NCBI RefSeq assembly: GCF_001426375.1 | Contig: NZ_LMEO01000045.1 | Location: forward strand, 1,112,452-1,176,451 | DNA: 64,000 nt | DNA from: Paenibacillus sp. Root444D2 | GTDB taxonomy: Bacteria > Bacillota > Bacilli > Paenibacillales > NBRC-103111 | Direction of reading: 5' to 3' | Shown here: piece by piece, positions 27,893 through 35,379 of the stretch | Numbering within the stretch: the first letter of the stretch is position 1 | Layout of the letters: each line of letters begins with the position of its first letter | The notes under the pieces: generated by a model | Databases searched by the model: none | Seen by the model: the letters and a program-made list of their open reading frames with translations, nothing else | What the model was told of the DNA's origin: nothing | Translations under genes and position numbers: made by a program

Positions 27893-27963
27893 ATTATAAA
27901 TGCCCCGCATTTTATGCTCCTAGGGATAGGTTTGGATGCTATAGGGATAAAATCCTCTACTCA
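27893..27963 (-). promoter_or_regulatory. Promoter and putative YesN site of the kinase/regulator operon
   Basis: Minus-strand -10 box TATAAT at plus 27893-27898 with no good -35. AGTAGAGGATTTTATCCC lies upstream, overlapping the stop codon of the OsmC gene; its AGGATTTT core is at 27949-27956, 50 bp from the -10 box, matching the 49-bp distance at the sugar operon. Confidence 0.6.
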
Positions 27964-28400
27964 TTTAATAAATGAATCTCAGGTTCCACGATGACCTCAA
28001 CATTTCCTTTTAAAGCTTTACTGATCATACAAGTCTGCTCAGCACGATAGGTCGCTTTGCTTATTTTATCCGTAATCTCTTGTGAAGGTTGAGCTGGGAT
28101 ACTGATTCGCGGTCGGTGAATAATTTTATCCACCTTCATCGCCGGACTGTTATGGACGAATATCTCTGAGTTTAGCTCGATTGTTATAATGCCTTGACGC
28201 TTCAGCAGCATGCCCAGTGTAATTAAATAGCAGGTCGCTGCCGCGCCAAGCAGCATCTCCTCCGGATTCGTCCCTATGCCAGGACCATCTAATTGGCTTG
28301 GCACTGAGATAGCCGAGACTAGGTTACCTGCTCGGATGTGACCTGTGCCGTCTAAGCCTCCGGACCACTGCGCTTTTAGTTCAAAACGATGCTCGCTCAT
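27957..28400 (-). CDS. OsmC/Ohr-like family protein
   Basis: 147 residues. It has the two conserved cysteines of the OsmC fold, C57 (AAATCYLITL) and C124 (AEQTCMISKAL), with NPEEMLLGAAATC before the first. These proteins reduce hydroperoxides through the cysteine pair in the cytoplasm; some subgroups act on other substrates. It lies 23 bp after the SMR exporter gene and is probably cotranscribed with it. Its stop codon overlaps the putative regulator site of the downstream kinase operon. Confidence 0.85.
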   Translation of the reverse strand: MSEHRFELKAQWSGGLDGTGHIRAGNLVSAISVPSQLDGPGIGTNPEEMLLGAAATCYLITLGMLLKRQGIITIELNSEIFVHNSPAMKVDKIIHRPRISIPAQPSQEITDKISKATYRAEQTCMISKALKGNVEVIVEPEIHLLNE

Positions 28401-28423
28401 AGGTTTTTGCGCCTCACTTTCAT

Positions 28424-28825
28424 CTATTCCTTCGTGTCTGAGTTTATTGCCGTTGAAGAATTTTGCGCTTGCGTGGCCTTCGACTGACTTTCTTCCCCGC
28501 TGCTGCTTATATGTAGACCAATAACCCCTAAGATGATGAGAACAATAGAAAGCACCTTTAGAGTGGAAACTGATTCATTGAACCACCAAATGCCGATAAT
28601 CGTGATGAGTGCTGTCCCCACACCAGACCATATGGCGTAAGCCAAACTGACATCGAGCTGCTTTAGAGCCAGCGTCAATAAGGTGAAGCATAGAATATAG
28701 CAGATGCCCATAACAATAGCCGGACCTATTCTTGTAAAGCCAGACGACATCTTCATAGCCGTCGTTCCCACGGTTTCAAATAGTATGGCCAGCAGTAAAA
28801 AAGTCCAATTCATATTCCAAATCAT
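28424..28825 (-). CDS. SMR family small multidrug exporter
   Basis: About 133 residues, four membrane segments. The essential membrane Glu is E17 (LLAILFETVGTTAMK) and the signature LAYAIWSGVGTALI is present. Such EmrE/QacE-like proteins work as dimers exchanging cationic compounds or guanidinium-type ions for protons. The C-terminal tail is unusually long (about 30 hydrophilic residues). The ATG at 28825 follows AAAGGA by 8 bases; an earlier ATG has no room for a ribosome site. Confidence 0.9.
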   Translation of the reverse strand: MIWNMNWTFLLLAILFETVGTTAMKMSSGFTRIGPAIVMGICYILCFTLLTLALKQLDVSLAYAIWSGVGTALITIIGIWWFNESVSTLKVLSIVLIILGVIGLHISSSGEESQSKATQAQNSSTAINSDTKE

Positions 28826-28840
28826 CGCAATCATCCTTTA

Positions 28841-28868
28841 CGTATAAACTGTTAATTATAATTGTAAA
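28841..28868 (-). promoter_or_regulatory. Candidate promoter of the SMR/OsmC unit
   Basis: On the minus strand TTTACA (plus 28863-28868), a 16-bp spacer, then TATACG (plus 28841-28846), 16 bp before the start codon. A plausible SigA-type promoter, slightly short in spacing. Confidence 0.4.
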
Positions 28869-28895
28869 GGAATGCATTGGGTTTCACCAGTAAGC

Positions 28896-28945
28896 AAAAA
28901 ATCGCTCTCATTCCTGGTGTCAGGACGGGAACGATTTTATTTTTT
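28896..28945. terminator. Terminator-like hairpin with no assigned gene
   Basis: AAAATCG and CGATTTT flank an inner TCCTG-GTGT-CAGGA hairpin, with T-rich sequence on the right and A-rich on the left, so it could work in either direction. No coding gene ends here on either strand. It may close a non-coding transcript or be a remnant. Confidence 0.4.
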
Positions 28946-29428
28946 GGCAATAGAAAAAGGCCATCCTTATCCCTAAATTAGATAAAAACAGCCTTATACT
29001 TGCTATCATTGATATCTATGAAAATGCATAATTAATGTGTTGGAATCAAAACAATGAAAGCCCTACCTCTCTTCCATCCTTGCGGCTCCAATGACCGCGC
29101 CAGTACGAATTGCTTAACAAACACCTGCTGCCGAAACACTTGACGTAGCCTCGGGTTTACCATAAATGAGCTGATTTTTACTGCACATTGGGAGAAAAAC
29201 AAACAAGGAGAGGGGGTTACTTTCTTCTCGCTAATCGTTCGTGTGGGGTAAATGAGGTTTGGTTTTAAGTGTTTATATGGTTCATTTCAATCAATTCATA
29301 AATTATATATGGAATTAGATATAATGTCAACATATAAATATTCATATTTTTCAACATTTTTTCTTTTAGCATTCGTACACGCCTCTCCACGGGGATACGC
29401 TTTTGCTTAGCCCATCAAAATGCAAACC
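28946..29428. other. AT-rich intergenic stretch without a recognisable gene
   Basis: About 480 bp with no supported coding frame, RNA gene or long repeat found by eye. It leads into the 26-bp repeats. Confidence 0.5.
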
Positions 29429-29586
29429 CTAACTTCACCATCAAACAAGTTAACCTAAACTCACAATCACAGCATATAACCTAACTTCACAATCACAGCA
29501 TATAACCTAACTTCACAATCAAAGCATGAAACCTGACTTCACCACTTAAAACGTGAAAGCCTAACCTCATACTTAAGACAGAGTTA
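29429..29586. repeat. Short tandem repeat, 26-bp unit
   Basis: CTAACTTCACAATCA-type units begin at 29429, 29455, 29481, 29507 and 29533 (steps of exactly 26 bp) and at 29561 (28 bp). The two central copies are almost identical; outer ones diverge. There is no dyad in the unit, and spacer and unit are one sequence, so it is not a CRISPR. A perfect 12-bp palindrome (CTCTTTAAAGAG, 29633-29644) follows. Confidence 0.85.
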
Positions 29587-29748
29587 CCTGCCATCGGCCA
29601 ACGTAAATTCTAAAGTTTAAGGCTGCTACTATCTCTTTAAAGAGTCTTATGATATTATCTGTTTAAGTAAGCAGACAGGGAATACATAGAACAATTGGTT
29701 ACACAAGACTCATTCACTTACACACTAATATACGGCTGTGAAGCACAC

Positions 29749-29805
29749 GCCGCTTTTCAAGTTCAGCACTTCGCTGATCTCGAGAAGCGGCTTATTTATT
29801 TCTTT
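29749..29805 (+). terminator. Terminator-like hairpin in the leader of the DUF559-like gene
   Basis: GCCGCTT (29749-29755) pairs with AAGCGGC (29785-29791), with an inner CAGC/GCTG hairpin, followed by TTATTTATTTCTTT and then directly by GGGAGG and the start codon. This arrangement could attenuate transcription of the downstream gene or isolate it from upstream readthrough. Confidence 0.5.
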
Positions 29806-29818
29806 GGGAGGTTATTTA

Positions 29819-30505
29819 ATGAACGAACTTATGTACACTGCACATGAAAATTACCTATCTCAACATCTAGCTATCAGAAAAGGGGAACGATTGCGAAGGC
29901 TCAAAGAAGGACATGGCCATGCGGAAAAAGCATTTCTTCATCAGGTTTGGTGGCCAGCATTCGGTAACTTCAACGACCTGCACCCCGAATATGAAGTAAA
30001 AGACTTTCGCGATGGCACCCGATTCCTCGACTTCGCTTTTCTACGTCATTCCCTCAAACTAGCCATCGAAATTGATGGTTATGGTACACATTCTTCCCAA
30101 ATAAGCCGCACTCAATTTGCCGACCAATGCAATCGCCAAAACCACCTCATTATCGATGGATGGAAGATTCTACGCTTCTCATACGATGATGTCAAAGATC
30201 GCCCCCGTATGTGTGAGCAAACCCTGCAGCAGTTTATGGGTCGATACCTTGGCGGGACGTCACCACAAAATTTCAGGATGAATTACATAGAAAAAGAAAT
30301 GTTTCGGTTTGCTCTTGCACTAAGTAGATCATTTACACCTCAAGATGTATGCGATGTTCTTTCCATAAAAAAACAAAAGGCCCGGCTGATTTTGAAAGAT
30401 ATGCTAGAAAAAGAATTGATCCAAGTCGCAGGTAAAGGAATACAGCGAATTCGTACTTACCATCTTACGCCCTCAGTGCTTCAAAACTTACATACTTTTA
30501 ATTAA
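29819..30505 (+). CDS. DUF559-like endonuclease-fold protein with C-terminal winged helix
   Basis: 228 residues from the ATG at 29819 (GGGAGG before it). The central part fits the PD-(D/E)XK pattern of DUF559/Vsr-like proteins: YEVKDF, RFLDFAF, then LAIEIDGYGTH, a conserved D..NRQNHLIIDGWKILRFSYDDV. The last 70 residues look like a winged helix (FTPQDVCDVLSIKKQKARLILKDML). It could bind and nick DNA, but activity is not proven. There is no methylase or other restriction gene beside it. It lies between two unrelated repeat arrays, with a terminator-like hairpin in its leader. Confidence 0.7.
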   Translation: MNELMYTAHENYLSQHLAIRKGERLRRLKEGHGHAEKAFLHQVWWPAFGNFNDLHPEYEVKDFRDGTRFLDFAFLRHSLKLAIEIDGYGTHSSQISRTQFADQCNRQNHLIIDGWKILRFSYDDVKDRPRMCEQTLQQFMGRYLGGTSPQNFRMNYIEKEMFRFALALSRSFTPQDVCDVLSIKKQKARLILKDMLEKELIQVAGKGIQRIRTYHLTPSVLQNLHTFN

Positions 30506-30511
30506 CTCCTG

Positions 30512-31072
30512 CTTTAAGCATGTTTTACATCGCTATGGAGTCACTTTCTCGCGCTTCCCTCACTTTTAACGATGAAATTCATCGTCTCAGCACGCTTCTC
30601 GGAGGTTCCGGACGTATTCTCCTGCTTTAAGCATGTTTTTCATCGCTATGGAGTCACTTACTCGCGCTTCCCTCACTTTAACGTGAAATTCATCGTCTCA
30701 GCAGACATTCGGCTGATTCTGGTCGAAATCTCTTACTTTAAGCATGTTTTTCACCGCTATGGAGTCACTTTCTCGCGCTTCCCTCACTTTAACGATGAAA
30801 TTCATCGTTTCAGCACGCTTCTCGGACGTTCCGGACGTATTCTCTTACTTTAAGCATGTTTTTCATCGCTATGGAGTCACTTTCTCGCACTTCCCTCACT
30901 TTAACGATGAAATTCATCGTTTCAGCACGCTTCTCGGAGGTTCCGGACGTATTCTCTTGATTTAAGCATGTTTTTCATCGCTATGCAGTCACTTTCTCGC
31001 GCTTCCCTCACTTTAACGATGAAATTCATCGTCTCAGCACGCTTCTCGGAGGTTCCGGACGAAACCTTACCT
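30512..31072. repeat. Array C: tandem repeat of about 112 bp
   Basis: CTTTAAGCATGTTTTTCATC-type starts occur at 30512, 30625, 30736, 30848 and 30960 (steps 113, 111, 112, 112). Each unit carries this dyad and, 51 bp later, CTTTAACGATGAAATTCATC, with about 61-62 bp to the next unit. The short linker TCGCGCTTCCCTCACTTTAA matches that of array A, so A and C are diverged members of one family. Apparent reading frames of 70-93 codons here are translations of the repeat, not genes. Confidence 0.93.
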
Positions 31073-31075
31073 AAG

Positions 31076-31121
31076 GTAAAAAAAAGCAAAAAGACACGGG
31101 GATACCGTTCCTTTTTGCTTT
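31076..31121 (-). terminator. Terminator of the TetR-family gene
   Basis: AAAGCAAAAAG (31083-31093) and CTTTTTGCTTT (31111-31121) form a perfect 11-bp stem; on the minus strand a run of eight or more T follows. It also marks the end of array C. Confidence 0.88.
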
Positions 31122-31173
31122 ACATTTATAACATATGACCACAGTTCTCGATTGGTTCTAGCGTTTATTAGGC

Positions 31174-31728
31174 TCAAATTCTTTTAACAAAAAGCCGATT
31201 TATTTGATTTATAACTTGGGGATATATATCTTTTCCCAAAACACGTCTATACTGTAAAATCCCCTTGATGCAGGCCAAAATGGTCAGAGCCAGTGATTCA
31301 ATATCCTCAGAATCTTGAACAAAATCTTCATTTATTCCCTCTTGAAGGATTGTAATCAGCAGGGATACCTCAAGTTGACTAACCGCTTGTACCTTTTGTT
31401 GAAGGATATCTGGTAGAGATTCGAAATCAGTTTGAAAAGATGAAATTGGGCATATTTCATTGCAGCCTATTTTTTCAGTTCGGTAAGCAATGTAGTGTTT
31501 CAGCTTTTCTTCAGCTGTTCCTGAAGAGTTTACTATATTTTGAAGATTATTTAGTATCCGTTCTAACACGGCAATTCCTAAATCCTCCTTTTTTTCAAAA
31601 TGATAATGAATACTTGCCTTGGTTACGCCCAGTTGTTTCGAAAAATCATCATAACTAATGGCAACATAACCTTTTTCTCGGATGAGTTTAAGCGCCAGAT
31701 CAACGATTTGTGTTTTTCTATTTTCCAT
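31174..31728 (-). CDS. TetR/AcrR-family transcriptional regulator
   Basis: 184 residues: N-terminal TetR helix-turn-helix (ALKLIREKGYVAISYDDFSK, QLGVTKASIHYHFEKKEDLG) and an all-helical ligand/dimer domain. It is divergent from an MFS transporter that it probably represses. The start has no ribosome site, and the predicted -10 box ends only 6 bases before the ATG, so the message may be leaderless. Confidence 0.9.
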   Translation of the reverse strand: MENRKTQIVDLALKLIREKGYVAISYDDFSKQLGVTKASIHYHFEKKEDLGIAVLERILNNLQNIVNSSGTAEEKLKHYIAYRTEKIGCNEICPISSFQTDFESLPDILQQKVQAVSQLEVSLLITILQEGINEDFVQDSEDIESLALTILACIKGILQYRRVLGKDIYPQVINQINRLFVKRI

Positions 31729-31734
31729 AAGGAT

Positions 31735-31813
31735 ATATTAAATTAACTAGTAGGTAAGTGTCAAATGTTTGGAAAAAAGATGAATTGACACTTATTTACT
31801 AGTAAGTTAACAT
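31735..31813. promoter_or_regulatory. Divergent tetR/MFS promoters with paired operators
   Basis: Rightward: TTGACA (31785-31790), 17 bp, TAACAT (31808-31813). Leftward (minus strand): TTGACA (plus 31759-31764), 18 bp, TAATAT (plus 31735-31740). Each spacer holds an ACTTAnnTACTAGT element, so the region forms a long inverted repeat, with two repressor sites that would each block one promoter. This fits joint repression of the MFS gene and autoregulation. Confidence 0.75.
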
Positions 31814-31858
31814 ATGATTATTGAATTTTAAAAAATAAAGGAGGGTTATCTATTCTTC

Positions 31859-31882
31859 ATGCGTGGGTCCGCACAGATCTAA
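31859..31882 (+). CDS. Possible 7-codon leader peptide before the MFS gene
   Basis: AAAGGAGGG (31837-31845) is followed 13 bases later by ATG and six sense codons (MRGSAQI), then TAA. The spacing is long for translation, so this may simply be leader sequence. It lies in a long untranslated leader (about 95 bp) of the MFS gene. Confidence 0.2.
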   Translation: MRGSAQI

Positions 31883-31915
31883 TAGTTGATCATTAAAAGG
31901 AAAGGTTTGAAATAG

Positions 31916-33181
31916 ATGCTGAAAGAACAAAAGGTCTCCAAATTACATTACGGTTGGGTTGTCATCTTTATTGTGTTCTTAACGTTGTTAGTTTCCGCGG
32001 GCATCAGCTCTTTTCCGAGTGTTTTAATACAATCTCTGGAGAAAGAATATGGCTGGAATCGCGCAGCAATATCCGGGGTTATCTCTATCCGCATTCTATT
32101 GTACGGCTTAATAGGACCCTTCTCGGCCGCTATGTTGGCCAAATTCGGTATTCGCCGAATGATGGTATCTGCCATTATTTTAATGCTCATTAGCTTAGGA
32201 TTGACTCCATTTATTAAGGAAATTTGGCAGCTTATGCTGCTATGGGGCGTCCTAGGTGGTCTCAGTACAGGTGCATTGGCCAATGTTTTGGGTATAACTG
32301 TTGCGAATCGTTGGTTCGTTAAGCATAAAGGATTAGTCATAGGCTTGCTAACGGCAAGCGCCGCGACAGGCCAACTGCTTTTCCTGCCTTTACTAGCTAA
32401 AATAACAAGTGAAAACGGCTGGCGATATGCCGTTTACTTGATAATGGCTGCTCTGATTCTGCTTGTACCTATTATCGCAATCTGGATGAGAAATCATCCT
32501 TATGATGTAGGGGTTGCCCCTCTCGGCAGCACAGAAATCACCAAACCAATTCCTTTCCAAGGGAATCTGTTTCTTACACCGATACGCACACTAGTCGCAG
32601 CCATGCGAAATGGAACGTTCTGGCTTCTTGCAGGAACCTTTTTCTTTTGCGGCTTCTCTACAAATGGCTTAATTGGCACACATTTAATTCCTGCATGTGG
32701 AGATTATAATATTCCAATCATAGCAGCTGCAGGACTGCTTGCATTAATGGGAGTGTTCGATCTCGTGGGCACTACGATGTCAGGTTGGTTATCAGACAGA
32801 TTCGATAGCAGATGGTTGCTTTTCTGGTATTATGGCCTTCGAGGGTTATCGCTTATCTTTCTTCCCTACGCGCTTGGAACTGGGGTTACGCAGCTTACGA
32901 TTTTCGCTGTCTTCTACGGGTTAGACTGGATTGCCACTGTACCTCCTACCGCAAAACTCACCTCTGATACATTTGGTCGGGAGAAAGCCGGAATGATTTT
33001 CGGTTGGATCTTAGTGGCACACCAAGCAGGCGCATCCTTCGCAGCCTATGGCGCTGGATTCATGCGCGATTTGCTTGGCAGTTATACCGTACCGTTCGTA
33101 GCTGCTGGTTTCGTCTGCCTGATTGCAGCGATCATAGCATTGAAAATTCGGAATAGCAAAACAGTGGCAGCTGCCGTTTAA
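31916..33181 (+). CDS. MFS transporter, monocarboxylate/oxalate-formate type
   Basis: 421 residues with twelve membrane segments. It begins HYGWVVIFIVFL and carries features of the OFA/monocarboxylate group: FPSVLIQSLEKEYGWNRA, GLSTGALANVLGITVANRWFVKHKGLVIG and GWLSDRFDSRWLLFWYYGLRG. Substrates in this group are small organic anions, but export of another compound is equally possible given TetR control. A GGAAAGG site precedes the ATG. It is divergent from the TetR gene and followed by a bidirectional terminator. Confidence 0.85.
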   Translation: MLKEQKVSKLHYGWVVIFIVFLTLLVSAGISSFPSVLIQSLEKEYGWNRAAISGVISIRILLYGLIGPFSAAMLAKFGIRRMMVSAIILMLISLGLTPFIKEIWQLMLLWGVLGGLSTGALANVLGITVANRWFVKHKGLVIGLLTASAATGQLLFLPLLAKITSENGWRYAVYLIMAALILLVPIIAIWMRNHPYDVGVAPLGSTEITKPIPFQGNLFLTPIRTLVAAMRNGTFWLLAGTFFFCGFSTNGLIGTHLIPACGDYNIPIIAAAGLLALMGVFDLVGTTMSGWLSDRFDSRWLLFWYYGLRGLSLIFLPYALGTGVTQLTIFAVFYGLDWIATVPPTAKLTSDTFGREKAGMIFGWILVAHQAGASFAAYGAGFMRDLLGSYTVPFVAAGFVCLIAAIIALKIRNSKTVAAAV

Positions 33182-33310
33182 TAGTCATTTCTTTTGCCCA
33201 TAACAGACTAGCTGAAGCCTGGTCGCCAGAATGGCTGGCTGCCTCAAGAAGACGCCGGGCTTAATAAGTTCAATTGGTCTGTTCACATTCTTCTCCAAAT
33301 CAAAAAATCC

Positions 33311-33362
33311 AAAAAAAGCTGACCTCGACCATCTTTGAATGGGTTAAGGTCAGCTTATTTAT
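33311..33362. terminator. Bidirectional terminator between MFS and chemoreceptor genes
   Basis: AAGCTGACC (33316-33324) pairs with GGTCAGCTT (33348-33356), flanked by seven A on the left and TATTTAT on the right. It serves both convergent genes. Confidence 0.88.
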
Positions 33363-33404
33363 ATTGCAGCTTATCGTCCTTTTTGGCTATACCGCGAGAT
33401 CTTT

Positions 33405-35177
33405 CTACACCGTAAATTTCTGCAAGGAAAGTTGTAATTCCTCGGCCAGTCCTGCCAAGGATTTGGCGGAATTCTCAATTTCCTCGGTCGTCGACATTTG
33501 CTGTTGGCTGGCAGCCGATGTCTCTTGACTGACGGAAATTCCTGTTTCCGAAACAGCACTCACGATACCCATTACTTGTTCTATGCGTAAATTAGCATCA
33601 ACAAGTTGGTGAATATTCGTGTTCACACTTTCCACTTTCGCATTCACTTTCTCAACGGATGATTCGATATGGACGAAGGATTCTTGCGCCTTCCCCGAAA
33701 TCGATAATCCAACTTCCACTTTGCCTGCTCCGGCATGCATGGAGCTTACAGCGTGATTGATTTGTCTTTGAATCGTGGAAACAAGCTGTGTTATGTTGCG
33801 TGCGGAGGAAGATGATTGCTCAGCAAGCTTACGCACTTCTCCTGCTACAACCGCGAACCCGCGACCCGCTTCTCCAGCACGAGCTGCTTCAATAGCAGCA
33901 TTCAAAGAGAGCAGATTTGTTTGAGTAGAAATTTCGTTGATCACATTGACAATCTCACCGATTTTGTGCGCATTTTTACCTAATGCCTCAATCACATCGT
34001 TTACTTCGCGAACAGCATCGGAGATTTCTGTCATTTGACCAGCAATTGAGACAACGGATTGTTTGCCGTTTTGTGCTGCTTGAGTTGCTTGTTCTGCTAG
34101 CTCAGCAACCTCTTGGGCTGACTCATCAATGAGCTTCGTACTTGTAAGCATTTGCTGAACAGCCTCGTTCGCTTGATTCACGCCAGCAAACTGCTTATCG
34201 AAATCTTCGGATAGCTTCTGACTGGATGTCGCTACCTGCTTCGCAGCGAGGGAGCTTTGCTCCGAACTCGCTAGAAGTTCTTCTGAACTCGCCGAGAGTG
34301 TCAACGCATTGTCAGCGATCTGTTTGACTAAGCTGCGCAGACTTTCGGTCATGACATTAAAGGAGCCGGTCAATTTACCAACCTCATCCTCATAAGGGTA
34401 GTCACCTTTTACAGAGAGATCACCTCTCGCCGCTTTCTCCATATGATCCTGTAATCTGCGAATTGGCACCGTAATAATCATATTTAAAGCTAGTGCATTT
34501 GCTGTCATTACGATGATTGCGATAACAAAGGTAAGGATAATGACCCAGTGTGACGTCTTTGAGTCTGCACTGCTTGAGCGCTGAAATTGTTCTGCAGCAA
34601 ACTCTTTGAGCAGTACCAATTTGTCCAGTGCTTCAATCGTTTTATCACCTTGAGGTGAAACCTCATTGTTATACACTTGATAGGCTACTTGATTATTTTG
34701 GGTCGCATGTTCAATCGTTCTGACGATAACATCGCGGTACTTCAGATTCAGTTCCTCAAAGCTTTTAAAAGCGTCAGTTTCCTCTTGATTTAAGGCAATT
34801 CCCTCTATTTTAGTAACCAGTTCTTTATTCTTGGCACTGTTTTCATCTAATTTCACTTTTAATTTGACCTTGTATTTCACATCAGTCGAAAGCATCATCT
34901 CTAGCAGATTGGCTTCGGTTTCATTAAAATTTGATTTCAGTTGATTAATCCATTTGACAGATAGCAGACTTTCCTCGTACATTCTAGTAGAATTACTAGA
35001 CATCTTATCCATATAATAATAACCCGTAATACCTACAATTAGTAGGAATAAAATAGCGATAGCGTTCATAAGCAGCAGTTTAAAGCGTAGTTTAAGGTTT
35101 CGAAGGATGGACAGGTTAGCTCTCATATTTCTTACGTTCTTCAAGTTGCTCACTTTCAATTTCGTTTTGAATTTCAA
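33405..35177 (-). CDS. Methyl-accepting chemotaxis protein
   Basis: About 590 residues. A basic N-terminus, membrane segment near 33-54, a four-helix-bundle type extracellular sensor (about 55-210), a second segment near 211-233, HAMP, then the coiled-coil signalling domain with the conserved hairpin tip (EISTQTNLLSLNAAIEAARAGEAGRGFAVVAGEVRKLAE). It reports to CheA/CheW. The ligand is unknown. Translation probably starts at a TTG (35177) a few bases after GGGAG, or at an ATG 17 codons later with a poor ribosome site. Confidence 0.93.
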   Translation of the reverse strand: MKFKTKLKVSNLKNVRNMRANLSILRNLKLRFKLLLMNAIAILFLLIVGITGYYYMDKMSSNSTRMYEESLLSVKWINQLKSNFNETEANLLEMMLSTDVKYKVKLKVKLDENSAKNKELVTKIEGIALNQEETDAFKSFEELNLKYRDVIVRTIEHATQNNQVAYQVYNNEVSPQGDKTIEALDKLVLLKEFAAEQFQRSSSADSKTSHWVIILTFVIAIIVMTANALALNMIITVPIRRLQDHMEKAARGDLSVKGDYPYEDEVGKLTGSFNVMTESLRSLVKQIADNALTLSASSEELLASSEQSSLAAKQVATSSQKLSEDFDKQFAGVNQANEAVQQMLTSTKLIDESAQEVAELAEQATQAAQNGKQSVVSIAGQMTEISDAVREVNDVIEALGKNAHKIGEIVNVINEISTQTNLLSLNAAIEAARAGEAGRGFAVVAGEVRKLAEQSSSSARNITQLVSTIQRQINHAVSSMHAGAGKVEVGLSISGKAQESFVHIESSVEKVNAKVESVNTNIHQLVDANLRIEQVMGIVSAVSETGISVSQETSAASQQQMSTTEEIENSAKSLAGLAEELQLSLQKFTV

Positions 35178-35265
35178 AGTCTCCCGTTCTCCTCCCGAGT
35201 GATAGATCTTGTAGTCATGATGTGATAAAACCTTACACGAAATATTTTTAATTAACCTACGGTTT

Positions 35266-35294
35266 ATTCTACAAAACAGCGTTCACGATGTAAA
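35266..35294 (-). promoter_or_regulatory. Candidate SigA promoter of the chemoreceptor
   Basis: Minus strand TTTACA (plus 35289-35294), 17 bp, TAGAAT (plus 35266-35271), about 90 bp before the start. No SigD motility-type promoter was recognised. Confidence 0.5.
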
Positions 35295-35379
35295 GACAAA
35301 ATTAGGTAAAAAGTATCATAAATCAAGAAATTACGCATACAATTTATTCCATTTTCATGATAGTTCGGAGGTATTTAAA

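Noticed and set aside
30572..30965. Two open frames of 93 and 73 codons within array C
   Set aside because: They read through the repeats, have no ribosome site, and change frame with each one-base change in repeat length.
35178..35379. SigD motility promoter for the chemoreceptor
   Set aside because: No TAAA-N15-GCCGATAA-like sequence was found; a SigA-type pair was seen instead.
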